The notes under the pieces were generated by a model. That model made no database searches and was not told the origin of the DNA. It worked only from the letters and a program-made list of their open reading frames with translations. Below are positions 44,164-53,028 of a stretch of 64,000 nt of DNA, one piece after another. The stretch's first letter is position 1. Every line of letters begins with the position of its first letter. Source of the stretch: an uncultured Collinsella sp. (GTDB taxonomy: Bacteria > Actinomycetota > Coriobacteriia > Coriobacteriales > Coriobacteriaceae); the NCBI GenBank assembly GCA_902493855.1, contig CABUQV010000008.1, forward strand, positions 20,512 to 84,511, read 5' to 3'. A program made the position numbers and the translations under genes.

Positions 44164-45192
44164 CTAGCGCTGTACGTAGGCGCGGACGAGCTCGAAGGTG
44201 TTGCGCACGCCGTCGATGTGGCTGCGCTCGTAGTTGTGGCTCGCGTACACGCCGGGGCCGATCAGACCATGGCGAATGTCGTAGCCGGCCGAGAGCGTGG
44301 CCTCAACGTCCGAGCCGTAATGCGGGTACACGTCGATGGCGTAATCGAGCTCAAGCTCGCGCGCGATATTGGACAGCGTGGTCACCAGATCGTAGTTGTA
44401 GGGGCCGCCCGAATCCTTGGCGCAAATCGACACCATGCGCTCGGTGCAGCCCAGGTCGTCGCCCACGCAGCCCATGTCCACGCTGATCATCTCGCGCGTG
44501 TCGGCCGGCACAAAGGCACCGCCATGGCCGACCTCCTCGTACACGGTAAAGAGCAGCGAAACCTTACGCGAAAGCGTCACCTCGCCAGCGGCGACGGCAC
44601 GCGCCAAGCCCAGCAAAATGGCGGCCGAAAGCTTGTCGTCCAGGAAGCGGCTCTTAATGTAGCCACTCTCCGTCACCGTCGTGCGAGGGTCCATAGCGAT
44701 GATGTCGCCAGTCTGAATACCCAGCTCGAGCACATCGTCCTTGCTGTCGACGTTCTCGTCGAGCAGGATCTCCATGTTCTTCTCGATAGTCTTGACCGGC
44801 TCGTCGGCCACGTGCGCCGAAGGCTCGGTATTGAGGACCACACCCGTGTACACATTGCCGTCGCGCGTGTAGACGGTGCAGTTCTCGCCATCGGCCGTAG
44901 ACCACTGATGCCCGCCGATCGTCGTGGGGCGCAGACGACCATTGTCCTTGATAGAGCGCACCATAGCGCCCAGGGTATCGACATGGCTCGCCAACACGAG
45001 CGGCTCACCCTCACCACCAAGCTCAACGAGCACGTTGCCCTTATTAGAACGCTCAGGCCCAAACCCCATATCGCGCAATGTTTCCATTAGATAATCAGTC
45101 GCCGCACGGGTATAGCCGGTAGGCGAAGCAATCGAGGTAAGCGCCTTCAGCTGGTCAGTAATATAGGAGAGCATAGAATCCATCTTGGACAC
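44164..45192 (-). CDS. M42 family metallopeptidase (glutamyl/deblocking aminopeptidase type)
   Basis: 342 aa from GTG 45192 (AGGG 8 nt upstream); ATG 45183 is an alternative without a clear site. Metal-binding segments are 'VLASHVDTLGAMV' (His, Asp), 'GIQTGDIIAMDP', 'IKSRFLDDKLSAAILL' (bridging Asp), 'TVYEEVGHGGAFVP' (catalytic and metal Glu), 'ISVDMGCVGDDLG' and the last His in 'ASHNYERSHIDGV'. These dodecameric cytoplasmic enzymes degrade short peptides. Monocistronic. Confidence 0.93.
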   Translation of the reverse strand: MSKMDSMLSYITDQLKALTSIASPTGYTRAATDYLMETLRDMGFGPERSNKGNVLVELGGEGEPLVLASHVDTLGAMVRSIKDNGRLRPTTIGGHQWSTADGENCTVYTRDGNVYTGVVLNTEPSAHVADEPVKTIEKNMEILLDENVDSKDDVLELGIQTGDIIAMDPRTTVTESGYIKSRFLDDKLSAAILLGLARAVAAGEVTLSRKVSLLFTVYEEVGHGGAFVPADTREMISVDMGCVGDDLGCTERMVSICAKDSGGPYNYDLVTTLSNIARELELDYAIDVYPHYGSDVEATLSAGYDIRHGLIGPGVYASHNYERSHIDGVRNTFELVRAYVQR

Positions 45193-45447
45193 CAAAGTCA
45201 CCCTTTCATATCGAATTAAACCCACAGCAACAATACCACCACGCACAATTATTTACCTAGCGAGACAACCCATCGAGCTTCTCAGAGCAGCGCCCGTCAC
45301 GATAACGAGCCGGCGGCCCCCTGCCCGTTAGCCCCAGAATCTTTCCGCAGGACAGAAGGAGGCCCCGCCGCACGTAGTGCGCAACGGGGCCTCCGACATG
45401 TCCGAGGACGATTCTGGGGCTAACGGGCAGGGGCCCGCCGAACCAAG
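45193..45447. repeat. Intergenic nested palindrome (arms 45311-45341 and 45410-45440)
   Basis: The 31-bp arms match at 30 positions (core CCTGCCCGTTAGCCCCAGAA). Nested between them is a 10-bp hairpin GGAGGCCCCG (45358-45367) / CGGGGCCTCC (45385-45394), itself enclosing CAC-GTA-GTG. The design, outer long arms around an inner stem, matches the element at 6722-6949 though the sequence does not. It begins 8 nt beyond the stop of the alcohol dehydrogenase gene. Confidence 0.75.
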
Positions 45448-46614
45448 TTAGGCAGCCGGGCAGATCTTCTTGAAGAGCTCGATGACGTCGTCGAGCGTTG
45501 CCTCGCGCGGGTTACCCGGGAAGCAGGCGTCGGCCATGGCGTCCTTGGCCAGGACCTCGATCTCGTCAGCCTTCATGGCCTCACAGACGTGCGGGATGTT
45601 CACGTCGGCGGAAAGCTGCTTGACGGCGGCGATGGCGGCATCGGCGGCCTCGGCGGTGCTCATGCCCGTGGTGTCAACGCCCATGGCGACGGCAACCTTG
45701 GCCAGGCGCTCAGCGCAAACCGGCTTGTTGAACTCCATGGCGATCGGCAGCAGCATGGCGCAAGCGACGCCGTGCGGGGTGTCGTAGTGAGCGGACAGGG
45801 TGTGAGCCATGGCGTGGTCGATGCCCAGGCCAACGTTGGAGAAGCCCATGCCGGCGACATACTGGCCAAGGGCCATGCCCTCGCGGCCGGAGCCGGGCTG
45901 ACCGGACTTGGCCTCGGCGACGGAGTCGCGCAGGTTCTCGCTGATCAGCTTAATAGCCTCAAAGTGGAACATGTCGGAGAGCTCCCAAGCGCCCTTGGTG
46001 GTATAGCCCTCGATGGCGTGGGTCAGAGCGTCCATGCCGGTGGAAGCGGTCAGGCCGGCGGGCATGGAAGCCATCATATCGGGGTCGACGACGGCGACCT
46101 CGGGGGCGTCGTTGGTGTCGACGCACACGAACTTGCGGACCTTCTCGGGGTCTGTGATGACGTAGTTGATGGTCACCTCGGCAGCGGTACCGGCGGTCGT
46201 CGGCACGGCGATGGTGAACACGGCATGGTTCTTGGTGGGAGCAACGCCCTCGAGGCTGCGGACATCGGCGAACTCGGGGTTGTTGATGATGATGCCGATG
46301 GCCTTGGCGGTGTCCATGGAGGAGCCACCACCGATGGTCACGATAGCGTCAGCCTCGGCGGCCTTGAAGGCCTCGACGCCGTCCTTGACGTTCTGGATAG
46401 TGGGGTTGGGCTTAATCTCGGAGTAGAGGCTCCAAGCGATGCCGGCGGCGTCGAGCTCGTCGGTCACCTTAGCGGTAACGCCAAACTTAACCAAATCGGG
46501 GTCGGAGCAGACGAAGATCTTCTTGTAGCCGCGACGCTGGAGCTCGCCGGGGATCTCCTTGATGGCGCCGGAACCATGATAAGAGATGGTATTGAGAACG
46601 AAACGATTAGCCAT
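45448..46614 (-). CDS. Iron-containing alcohol dehydrogenase (lactaldehyde reductase-like)
   Basis: 388 aa from ATG 46614 (GGGAGG 6 nt upstream). NAD-binding 'IVTIGGGSSMDTAKAIGI', then 'PTTAGTAAEVTINYVIT', and the iron ligands Asp, His, His, His in 'GMDALTHAIEGYTT' and 'GIDHAMAHTLSAHYDTPHG'. The sequence is closest to FucO/1,3-propanediol dehydrogenase type enzymes, which reduce lactaldehyde, acetaldehyde or similar with NADH. No fucose or propanediol gene lies nearby, so a role in fermentative alcohol formation is the safest reading. The ending 'ATLDDVIELFKKICPA' is typical. Confidence 0.94.
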   Translation of the reverse strand: MANRFVLNTISYHGSGAIKEIPGELQRRGYKKIFVCSDPDLVKFGVTAKVTDELDAAGIAWSLYSEIKPNPTIQNVKDGVEAFKAAEADAIVTIGGGSSMDTAKAIGIIINNPEFADVRSLEGVAPTKNHAVFTIAVPTTAGTAAEVTINYVITDPEKVRKFVCVDTNDAPEVAVVDPDMMASMPAGLTASTGMDALTHAIEGYTTKGAWELSDMFHFEAIKLISENLRDSVAEAKSGQPGSGREGMALGQYVAGMGFSNVGLGIDHAMAHTLSAHYDTPHGVACAMLLPIAMEFNKPVCAERLAKVAVAMGVDTTGMSTAEAADAAIAAVKQLSADVNIPHVCEAMKADEIEVLAKDAMADACFPGNPREATLDDVIELFKKICPAA

Positions 46615-46737
46615 TGATAGCCTCCCATCGTGTGCGGGGCATCCATTACGCCCCACGCTATGAGTCCCATCCTAACGCTTTTGAAACAAAAAACGCGTGA
46701 GAACATCAAAAGTGTTAAAGCGTTTCAACAGATGATG

Positions 46738-46774
46738 AAAAAAATTGCGGCAAAGGGACAGCCCCTTTGCCGCA
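46738..46774 (-). terminator. Rho-independent terminator of the YoaK-like gene
   Basis: Minus strand TGCGGCAAAGGG / CCCTTTGCCGCA, 12-bp stem with a 5-nt loop, followed by ATTTTTTT, right after the stop at 46780. Confidence 0.92.
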
Positions 46775-46779
46775 TTCGG

Positions 46780-47496
46780 TTACTTTCGGCAGCCCTCTTT
46801 CCAAGCCTCGGCCGCAACCTTCCAGCGTAAGCGCAAATCGCGCTCGCGGTCGATGAACATGATGGCAAACGCGACAAACAGCAGCAAGCTCGCCACGACG
46901 ATGGCGTGCAGGCCCATGCGCTCAATACACCAGTTGCCCAACACGGCGCCAAACACAAAGGTAAAGATCACGCCAAAGTACAGCAGGCCGTTTTCCAAAA
47001 AGCCGCGCCTGTGGGTGATGATGTAATCGTCCACGTTTTGCAGCGCGTTGCGCAAGTTGCCGATGCACATGGTCGTAGCGATGCCGTGACCGTGGATCTT
47101 GCGGAAGCTCTCAACTTGCATACCGCAGGCAAACGAGGTGAGGCAGTTGGCGAGCAGGTTGAAATTGCCGCCGGGGATAAAGCTCACGCCCAGCAAGATA
47201 ACGGCTTCAAAGAACACCGTCACTTGGCGCCAGTGAATCACGCTGCCAAACCGCTCGTGTACCAGATCGGCAAGCATAATGCCCACGGCAAACGACACCA
47301 CGGGGAAGAAATAGCGTCCCGCAAGTGCCCAGTTGCCCTCCGAGATGCTCACGCCCACGAGCAGGATGTTGCCTGTCTGCGCGTTGGCGAAAACATGATC
47401 GCGCCCAATGTACGAATAGACGTCCATAAAGCCACCGGCGAGCGCCAAGATAATGCCCAGCTCGATGGACTCCGATATCTGTTTGGCACGCTGCAT
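46780..47496 (-). CDS. YoaK/DUF1275 family membrane protein
   Basis: 238 aa from ATG 47496; AAGGAGG lies 10 nt upstream. Six hydrophobic segments are visible. The N-terminal 'LALAGGFMDVYSYIGRDHVFANAQTGNILLVG' region (GGFMDVYSYI, FANAQTGNILL) is the family signature, with 'SFACGMQVESFRKIHGHGIATTMCIGNLRN' (CGMQ, TTMCIGNLRN) in the middle. Function unknown; some homologues are annotated as permeases. Divergent from the ygiQ-like gene across a 250-bp region with no feature I can support. Confidence 0.92.
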   Translation of the reverse strand: MQRAKQISESIELGIILALAGGFMDVYSYIGRDHVFANAQTGNILLVGVSISEGNWALAGRYFFPVVSFAVGIMLADLVHERFGSVIHWRQVTVFFEAVILLGVSFIPGGNFNLLANCLTSFACGMQVESFRKIHGHGIATTMCIGNLRNALQNVDDYIITHRRGFLENGLLYFGVIFTFVFGAVLGNWCIERMGLHAIVVASLLLFVAFAIMFIDRERDLRLRWKVAAEAWKEGCRK

Positions 47497-47746
47497 CGTC
47501 GTGCATCCTCCTTGTTGACGACTCTCTCGTGCGTTGGCGGAAACATAGCCGCCGTTCATACTGTAACCCATTGACAACATGGCGTGCGCGCGAGACGGGT
47601 TCTCCAACGCGCAGATACACAGTCTGGAAACAAACAGCGGGCGCGGCGCCGACACCCGACGCCTCGTGTACTCCACCAGTCTTTTTAGCGCCGTCCCAAA
47701 AAGACTGGTTACAATTACGTGCAGCATACAGACACCGGGAGGGATC

Positions 47747-49888
47747 GTGGCAAAAAAGCCTCAGCACGCTCAGAACAACCAGCGCAGTCAACAGGGCAAA
47801 CAGGGCCAGCAGCAAAAGCGTGGCGGTAAGGCGCAGGCCACGGTCGCCCGCACCAAGCATTCCCAAGCGACGCCCGCCCGCCCCTGGCGACCGGGCCGCG
47901 ATAAGTTCCTCCCCGTCAGCCGCGCCGACATGGATGCGCGCGGCTGGGACCAGTGCGACTTTGTCTACATCTGCGGCGACGCCTACGTGGACCATCCCAG
48001 CTTTGGTATGGCCATCGTCAGCCGCGTACTCGACGCACACGGCTACAAGGTGGGCATCATCTGCCAGCCCGATTGGACCGACCCCGCCAGCATCACCGTG
48101 CTCGGCGAGCCGCGCCTGGGCTTTCTCGTCAGTGCCGGCAACATGGACTCCATGGTCAACCACTATTCGGTGACCAAGCACCGCCGCCACACCGACGCCT
48201 ACACTCCCGGTGGCGAGGAGGGGCACCGTCCCAACCGAGCTGTCACGGTCTACGGCAACCTCATCCGCCAGACGTTCAAGGACGCCCCCATCATCATCGG
48301 CGGCATCGAGGCGAGCCTGCGCCGCCTGGCCCACTACGACTACTGGCAGGACAAGCTCAAGCGCTCGGTACTGCTCGACTCGGGCGCCGACATCCTCATC
48401 TACGGCATGGGCGAGCACGCGATCGTCGAGATCGCCGACGCGCTCGACGCGGGACTGCCCGTCGATCAGATCACCTATATCAACGGCACCGTCTACCGCA
48501 CAGGCTCGCTCGACGAGGTCTACGACTACGATCTGCTGCCCAGCTGGGACGACCTTACCGCCGACAAGCTCAACTACGCGCGCAGCTTTAACGTGCAGCA
48601 ACAGAATATGGACCCCATCACCGGGCATCGCCTGGTAGAGCCCTACCCCAACAGCGTCTATGTGGTGCAAAACCCGCCGTCGGCGACGCTCACTACCGAT
48701 GAGATGGACGAGGTGGCCGAACTCCCCTACGCACGCGACTGGCATCCCGATTACGACGCGGCGGGCGGCGTGCCGGCCTTTGCTGAGATCAAGTTTTCCA
48801 TAAGCTCCAACCGCGGCTGTTTTGGTGAGTGCTCGTTTTGCGCCCTCACCTTCCACCAGGGCCGCGTGTTGCAGATGCGCAGCCACGACTCGATCATGCG
48901 CGAGGCCGAGCTGCTCACGCGCGATCCCGAGTTTAAGGGCTATATCAACGACGTGGGCGGACCGACGGCCAACTTTAGCCGCCCCGCCTGCGACAAGCAG
49001 CTCAAGCACGGCGTGTGCAAGAACAAGCGCTGCCTGTGGCCGAGCGTGTGCAAGAACATGGTGGTCGACGAGACCGGCTACACGCAGCTGCTGCGCGACC
49101 TGCGCCAGCTGCCGGGCGTCAAGAAGGTCTTCGTCCGCAGCGGCATCCGCTTTGACTACACCATGGCCGATGCCTCGGACGAGTTTTTGCGCGAGCTGCT
49201 GGAACACCATGTCTCGGGCCAGCTGCGCGTAGCGCCCGAGCACGTGAGCGACGCGGTACTGTCCGTGATGGGCAAGCCGAGCCGAGCTGTCTACGACGCA
49301 TTCTGCCGTAAATTTGAACGCTTGAATCGCGAATACGGACTCAAGCAGTACGTGGTGCCGTATCTGATCTCGAGCCACCCCGGCTCAACGATGAAGGAAG
49401 CCGTGGACCTTGCCGAAGCCGTGCGCGACATGGGTTACATGCCCGAGCAGGTGCAGGACTTCTACCCCACACCGTCCACCATGTCGACGTGCATGTACTA
49501 CACCGGCGTGGACCCGCGCACCATGAAACCGATCTATGTGGCGCGCGACCCGCACGAGAAGGCCATGCAGCGCGCGCTCATCCAGTATCGCAAGCCCGAG
49601 AACTACAAGCTGGTACGCGAGGCGCTGGAAAAGGCTGGCCGTCGCGACCTGATCGGCTACACCAAGCATTGCCTGATCCGTCCCGTGCCGCCGCGCCCGG
49701 GCGAGACGTCTGCTGGCGGTGGGCATGGCGCAGCCAAGAAGGGCGGCAAGGCCCACGGTGGCGCCGCTGGCAAGGGGCCTAAGGGCAGCAAGGGGCACAG
49801 CGGCATGTCGCGCGCGCAGAACACTGCCGGGCGCAACCGTGCAGCTCAGGGGCGTCAGGGTGCCAACGGAGGCGGACGCCGCAACTAG
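47747..49888 (+). CDS. YgiQ family radical SAM protein
   Basis: 713 aa from GTG 47747, which has GGGAGGG 4 nt upstream; 56 further codons upstream lack a site. A basic Gln-rich N-terminal tail (AQNNQRSQQGKQGQQQ) precedes the YgiQ domain 'CDFVYICGDAYVDHPSFGMA' and 'GGIEASLRRLAHYDYW'. The radical SAM cluster is 'SSNRGCFGECSFCAL' (C-x3-C-x2-C). The C-terminal domain contains 'YLISSHPGSTMKEAVDLAEA' and 'QVQDFYPTPSTMSTCMYYTG'. The Gly/Lys-rich tail is low complexity. The reaction of YgiQ is not established. It is monocistronic and ends at a long bidirectional hairpin. Confidence 0.95.
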   Translation: MAKKPQHAQNNQRSQQGKQGQQQKRGGKAQATVARTKHSQATPARPWRPGRDKFLPVSRADMDARGWDQCDFVYICGDAYVDHPSFGMAIVSRVLDAHGYKVGIICQPDWTDPASITVLGEPRLGFLVSAGNMDSMVNHYSVTKHRRHTDAYTPGGEEGHRPNRAVTVYGNLIRQTFKDAPIIIGGIEASLRRLAHYDYWQDKLKRSVLLDSGADILIYGMGEHAIVEIADALDAGLPVDQITYINGTVYRTGSLDEVYDYDLLPSWDDLTADKLNYARSFNVQQQNMDPITGHRLVEPYPNSVYVVQNPPSATLTTDEMDEVAELPYARDWHPDYDAAGGVPAFAEIKFSISSNRGCFGECSFCALTFHQGRVLQMRSHDSIMREAELLTRDPEFKGYINDVGGPTANFSRPACDKQLKHGVCKNKRCLWPSVCKNMVVDETGYTQLLRDLRQLPGVKKVFVRSGIRFDYTMADASDEFLRELLEHHVSGQLRVAPEHVSDAVLSVMGKPSRAVYDAFCRKFERLNREYGLKQYVVPYLISSHPGSTMKEAVDLAEAVRDMGYMPEQVQDFYPTPSTMSTCMYYTGVDPRTMKPIYVARDPHEKAMQRALIQYRKPENYKLVREALEKAGRRDLIGYTKHCLIRPVPPRPGETSAGGGHGAAKKGGKAHGGAAGKGPKGSKGHSGMSRAQNTAGRNRAAQGRQGANGGGRRN

Positions 49889-49942
49889 CGCGGCGAGGCG
49901 GCATGCCGCCGTTGGCGACACGACACGCCCCACCAATAAAAT

Positions 49943-49985
49943 GCCGCTCGCCGGGGCGTCGCAGAACGATTCCCCGGCGAGCGGC
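49943..49985. terminator. Bidirectional terminator between convergent ygiQ and PTS genes
   Basis: Perfect 14-bp stem GCCGCTCGCCGGGG / CCCCGGCGAGCGGC with a 15-nt loop. The minus side is followed by ATTTTATT, the plus side by CAATTAATATTG. Confidence 0.85.
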
Positions 49986-50014
49986 CAATTAATATTGTCT
50001 ATCTCAAAACGTCG

Positions 50015-51385
50015 TTACTTTTTGTCGAAACGACCATAGAGCGCAAACGAGAGCGCCGCAGAGATAACCCAAGTCAAAGCGATGCAGACGACAATCATGA
50101 TCAGGTTCATGGGATTGCCGCTTGGATCGGCATAAACGGGCAACGAGGTAATGCCGGGCATAACAAAGCCGAAGCACTTTGCGCCGAGAACAACGGTAAG
50201 CGCACCGCCAATGCCATCCGCGATCATCGCAGCGATAAGCGGAGTCCTGTTAGGAACCTGAACGGTAAACAAGGCGGGCTCGGAAATTCCCATAAATGCT
50301 GAGAAGGCGCACGTCATTGCAGCGGACTTGAGCTTTTCGTCGGTCATGCGCAGGGCTGCACCAAAAGACGCACCGCTTTCGGCGAGGTTATGGCAGAAAG
50401 AGATCGGGAGCAGATAGTCATACCCAAGCGTTGCGATATTGGAAATCTGGATAGGGCTCGTTGACTGATGCATGCCGAAGAGCACGATAAGCGGCATAAA
50501 GAAGCCCAGCAGAAAACCGGCAACGGGGCCTAACGTCGAGAATAGCCAAACGATACCGTTGGCAAGACCAAGACCGCACCAGGCACCAATCGGAGCGAGC
50601 ACAAACAGGTTGGCGGGAATCACGATAGCAAGGGAGAGCGCCGGAACGACAACGAGCTTAAAAAGATCCGGCACGACTTTGTCGATTGCACGATATACAA
50701 AAGACAAGCCAATGACGCCAAAGATAACCGGGAACACGGAATCGGCGTAGCTAAAAATCGGCACCGCAAAACCGAACAGCGCAAGGGGCGTCTCGCCCGT
50801 ACCGACAGCGTTGACAATGGTCGGGTACATCAGCGATCCGGCAACACAAAGCGCAAGCGAACGGTTGACCCGGAACTTATCAGCTGTAGACATTGCCAGC
50901 AAAAACGGCAAGAAGTAGAACGGGATATCCGAAATCATATTGAATATCGCAAAGTCGCCGGCACCCGTGTCGATTCCAAAAGCCGCGATAGCAGCCAGGA
51001 TGCCCTTTACGATGCCTCCCGCCACCAGTGCGGGAATGATAGCGGAAAAGATGCCGGTGATGATATCGAATACGCGAGCCGAACCTTTTTGGAGCTCAGG
51101 CTGCTCGGCGTCGGCGGAGACCTCGCCACCCATCCTGTCACCTAGCATGGGCTCCAATTCGTCATATACCGACCCCACGCTGGCGCCGATGATAACTTGC
51201 CACTGTCCGTCTTTAACCTGCGCGCCCAAGGCGCCGTCAAGCGTCTTAAGGGCCTCCAGGTCTGCCTTGCTATCGTCCTTCAGGTTGAATCTGAGCCTTG
51301 TAATGCAGTGCGTTGCCATAACAACGTTATCGGCGCCGCCCACGAGCTCGAGGACACGAGCGGCCAGTTCCTTCTTGTCTGCCAC
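50015..51385 (-). CDS. PTS beta-glucoside transporter subunit EIIBC
   Basis: 456 aa from GTG 51385 (AGGAG 8 nt upstream). The EIIB domain comes first: 'KKELAARVLELVGGADNVV' and 'THCITRLRF' with the phosphorylated Cys. The EIIC domain follows from about residue 105 ('VFDIITGIFSAIIPALVAGG') and includes 'FGMHQSTSPIQISNIATLGY' and 'MGISEPALFTVQVPNRTPL' (GISEPA loop). There is no EIIA domain, so a glucose-type EIIA from elsewhere must phosphorylate it. It imports and phosphorylates an aryl- or cellobiose-type beta-glucoside, passed to the GH1 enzyme encoded 11 nt upstream in the same operon. Confidence 0.94.
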   Translation of the reverse strand: MADKKELAARVLELVGGADNVVMATHCITRLRFNLKDDSKADLEALKTLDGALGAQVKDGQWQVIIGASVGSVYDELEPMLGDRMGGEVSADAEQPELQKGSARVFDIITGIFSAIIPALVAGGIVKGILAAIAAFGIDTGAGDFAIFNMISDIPFYFLPFLLAMSTADKFRVNRSLALCVAGSLMYPTIVNAVGTGETPLALFGFAVPIFSYADSVFPVIFGVIGLSFVYRAIDKVVPDLFKLVVVPALSLAIVIPANLFVLAPIGAWCGLGLANGIVWLFSTLGPVAGFLLGFFMPLIVLFGMHQSTSPIQISNIATLGYDYLLPISFCHNLAESGASFGAALRMTDEKLKSAAMTCAFSAFMGISEPALFTVQVPNRTPLIAAMIADGIGGALTVVLGAKCFGFVMPGITSLPVYADPSGNPMNLIMIVVCIALTWVISAALSFALYGRFDKK

Positions 51386-51396
51386 GACAATCACTC

Positions 51397-52875
51397 CTAC
51401 CCAAGATCCTCGCCATTAGTGGCGATACATTTCTGATACCAATAGAAAGAGTCTTTACGCGAGCGCTCCGCAGTGCCGTTGCCGCAATTATCCAGATCGA
51501 CATAGATAAGCCCGTAGCGCTTGTCCATCGTAAGAGGACCGCAGGCAACAAGGTCAATGAATCCCCAGATCATGTATCCGCGCACGTCAACGCCATCGAT
51601 CACCGCTTCTTTAAGGCACTTTATGTGCTGGCGCAAATAATCGATTCGATACTCGTCGTGGATGCTGCCATCCTCCTCGACTACATCAGATGTACCGAGG
51701 CCGTTCTCGGCGATATACAGAGGCAGCCCATAGCGGTCATACATCTGGTTAAGGGTAACCCTCAGGCCAATGGGATCGAGCTGCCAGCCCCACTCACTCG
51801 TCTCGAGATAAGGGTTCTTGTTTGCCATGACCAGATTACCCGCAGTCTTCTCCCATCCCTGATCGCAGGTGGATACCTGGGAAAAGTAGTACGAAAAGGC
51901 CAGGAAGTCGACCGTGTTGCGAGCGATGAGCTCTTCATCGCCCGGTTCCATTTGAATCTCGATATCACACGCATCGAAATAGCGATTCATATAAGCGGGG
52001 TATTTTCCACGAGCCATCACGTCCGTATAGAACCAGTTGGAATACTGGTCGTCGTGAATAGCCTGCATGTTATCTTCGGGACGGCAGGTGGCGGGATACG
52101 TACAGAATCGAGCGATCATGCCGCCAACGGGAGTATCGGGCGAAAGACGATGGACAATCTCGACGGCACGCGCATTGGCAACAAACTCGTGGTGCAGGCA
52201 CTGGAAGATGGCTCGATCGAAGTTCTCCCCCTCTTCGTCTTTGACCAGACAGACCCCGTCCCAAGGCGAAAAACGCGCTGCATTGAACTCGTTAAAAGGC
52301 AGCCAGAAATCGACCAGATCGCCCAATTCCGTAACGATTGTCTCGACATAGCGGGCGAAGAAATCAATCGTCTTGCGATTCTTCCATCCCCCATATGTGG
52401 TGACAAGATTTACCGGGATGTCATAGTGGAGCATGGTGACGAAGGTTTTAATGCCGTGCTTTTTGCACTCACCCAGCATGCTTCGATACCACTCGATGCC
52501 TTCGCGGTTAGGCTCAAGATCATCTCCGTTAGGATAGATTCGGCTCCAGCAAATAGAAGTGCGGAACAGCTTGAGGCCCATCTCCGCAAAAAGCGCGATG
52601 TCCTCACGGTAGTGATGATAGAAGTCGTTACCGCGCCTAAACGGGTAGAACTCAACACCATCATCTGCGAGAGCGTTCATTAGTTCGTCATGGCAGAAGG
52701 GGTTGTTTTGATGCTTGTCCTCAATCTGGTCATGAGTCCAGGTACCATCCAGCCATCGACAATCCTGCGTCGACTTTCCCTTTCCGCCCTCATTCCAGGC
52801 GCCATCGGCCTGCGAGCACGATATGGCTCCGCCCCATAAAAAGTCGGAGTCAAACCCATGTTTTAACTTACTCAT
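51397..52875 (-). CDS. GH1 6-phospho-beta-glucosidase
   Basis: 492 aa from ATG 52875 (AAGGAGG 4-5 nt upstream). Starts 'FDSDFLWGGAISCSQADGAW', typical of GH1. The acid/base Glu lies in 'DFWLPFNEFNAARF' (the NE-[IF]-N form common in phospho-glucosidases) and the nucleophile in 'PLYIAENGLGTSD'. 'YMIWGFIDLVACGPLTMDKRYGLIYVD' (as YMIWGFIDLVACG, KRYGLIYVD) carries the phosphate-recognition region. It hydrolyses the phosphosugar delivered by EIIBC. Promoter region 52876-53028 is AT-rich and shared with the divergent AraC regulator. Confidence 0.95.
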   Translation of the reverse strand: MSKLKHGFDSDFLWGGAISCSQADGAWNEGGKGKSTQDCRWLDGTWTHDQIEDKHQNNPFCHDELMNALADDGVEFYPFRRGNDFYHHYREDIALFAEMGLKLFRTSICWSRIYPNGDDLEPNREGIEWYRSMLGECKKHGIKTFVTMLHYDIPVNLVTTYGGWKNRKTIDFFARYVETIVTELGDLVDFWLPFNEFNAARFSPWDGVCLVKDEEGENFDRAIFQCLHHEFVANARAVEIVHRLSPDTPVGGMIARFCTYPATCRPEDNMQAIHDDQYSNWFYTDVMARGKYPAYMNRYFDACDIEIQMEPGDEELIARNTVDFLAFSYYFSQVSTCDQGWEKTAGNLVMANKNPYLETSEWGWQLDPIGLRVTLNQMYDRYGLPLYIAENGLGTSDVVEEDGSIHDEYRIDYLRQHIKCLKEAVIDGVDVRGYMIWGFIDLVACGPLTMDKRYGLIYVDLDNCGNGTAERSRKDSFYWYQKCIATNGEDLG

Positions 52876-52978
52876 TTGCCCTCCTTGATCGGATGCTCCA
52901 GCGGATAACCCAATACTAGGAAGAACAAGATGCATAAGATATCGCATAGAACGCGTTTATTTATAACATTTTTTTAGA

Positions 52979-52984
52979 TATAAT
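52979..52984 (+). promoter_or_regulatory. -10 hexamer candidate for the AraC-family gene
   Basis: A consensus TATAAT at 52979-52984 within an AT-rich stretch, 44 nt before the ATG. The -35 is poor, as expected for an activator-dependent or autoregulated promoter. Confidence 0.45.
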
Positions 52985-53028
52985 ACCGTTTAAGGCATCG
53001 ATTCTACCGTTCACCCCTGGAGCACCCC

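Noticed and set aside
47207..49378. 723-codon minus-strand frame opposite the YgiQ gene
   Set aside because: Shadow of the YgiQ frame; low-complexity residues and no ribosome site.
51397..52875. NEF instead of NEP at the acid/base site of the GH1 enzyme as a defect
   Set aside because: Phospho-beta-glucosidases of GH1 often have NE followed by Ile or Phe and Asn; the Glu and the ENG nucleophile are present.
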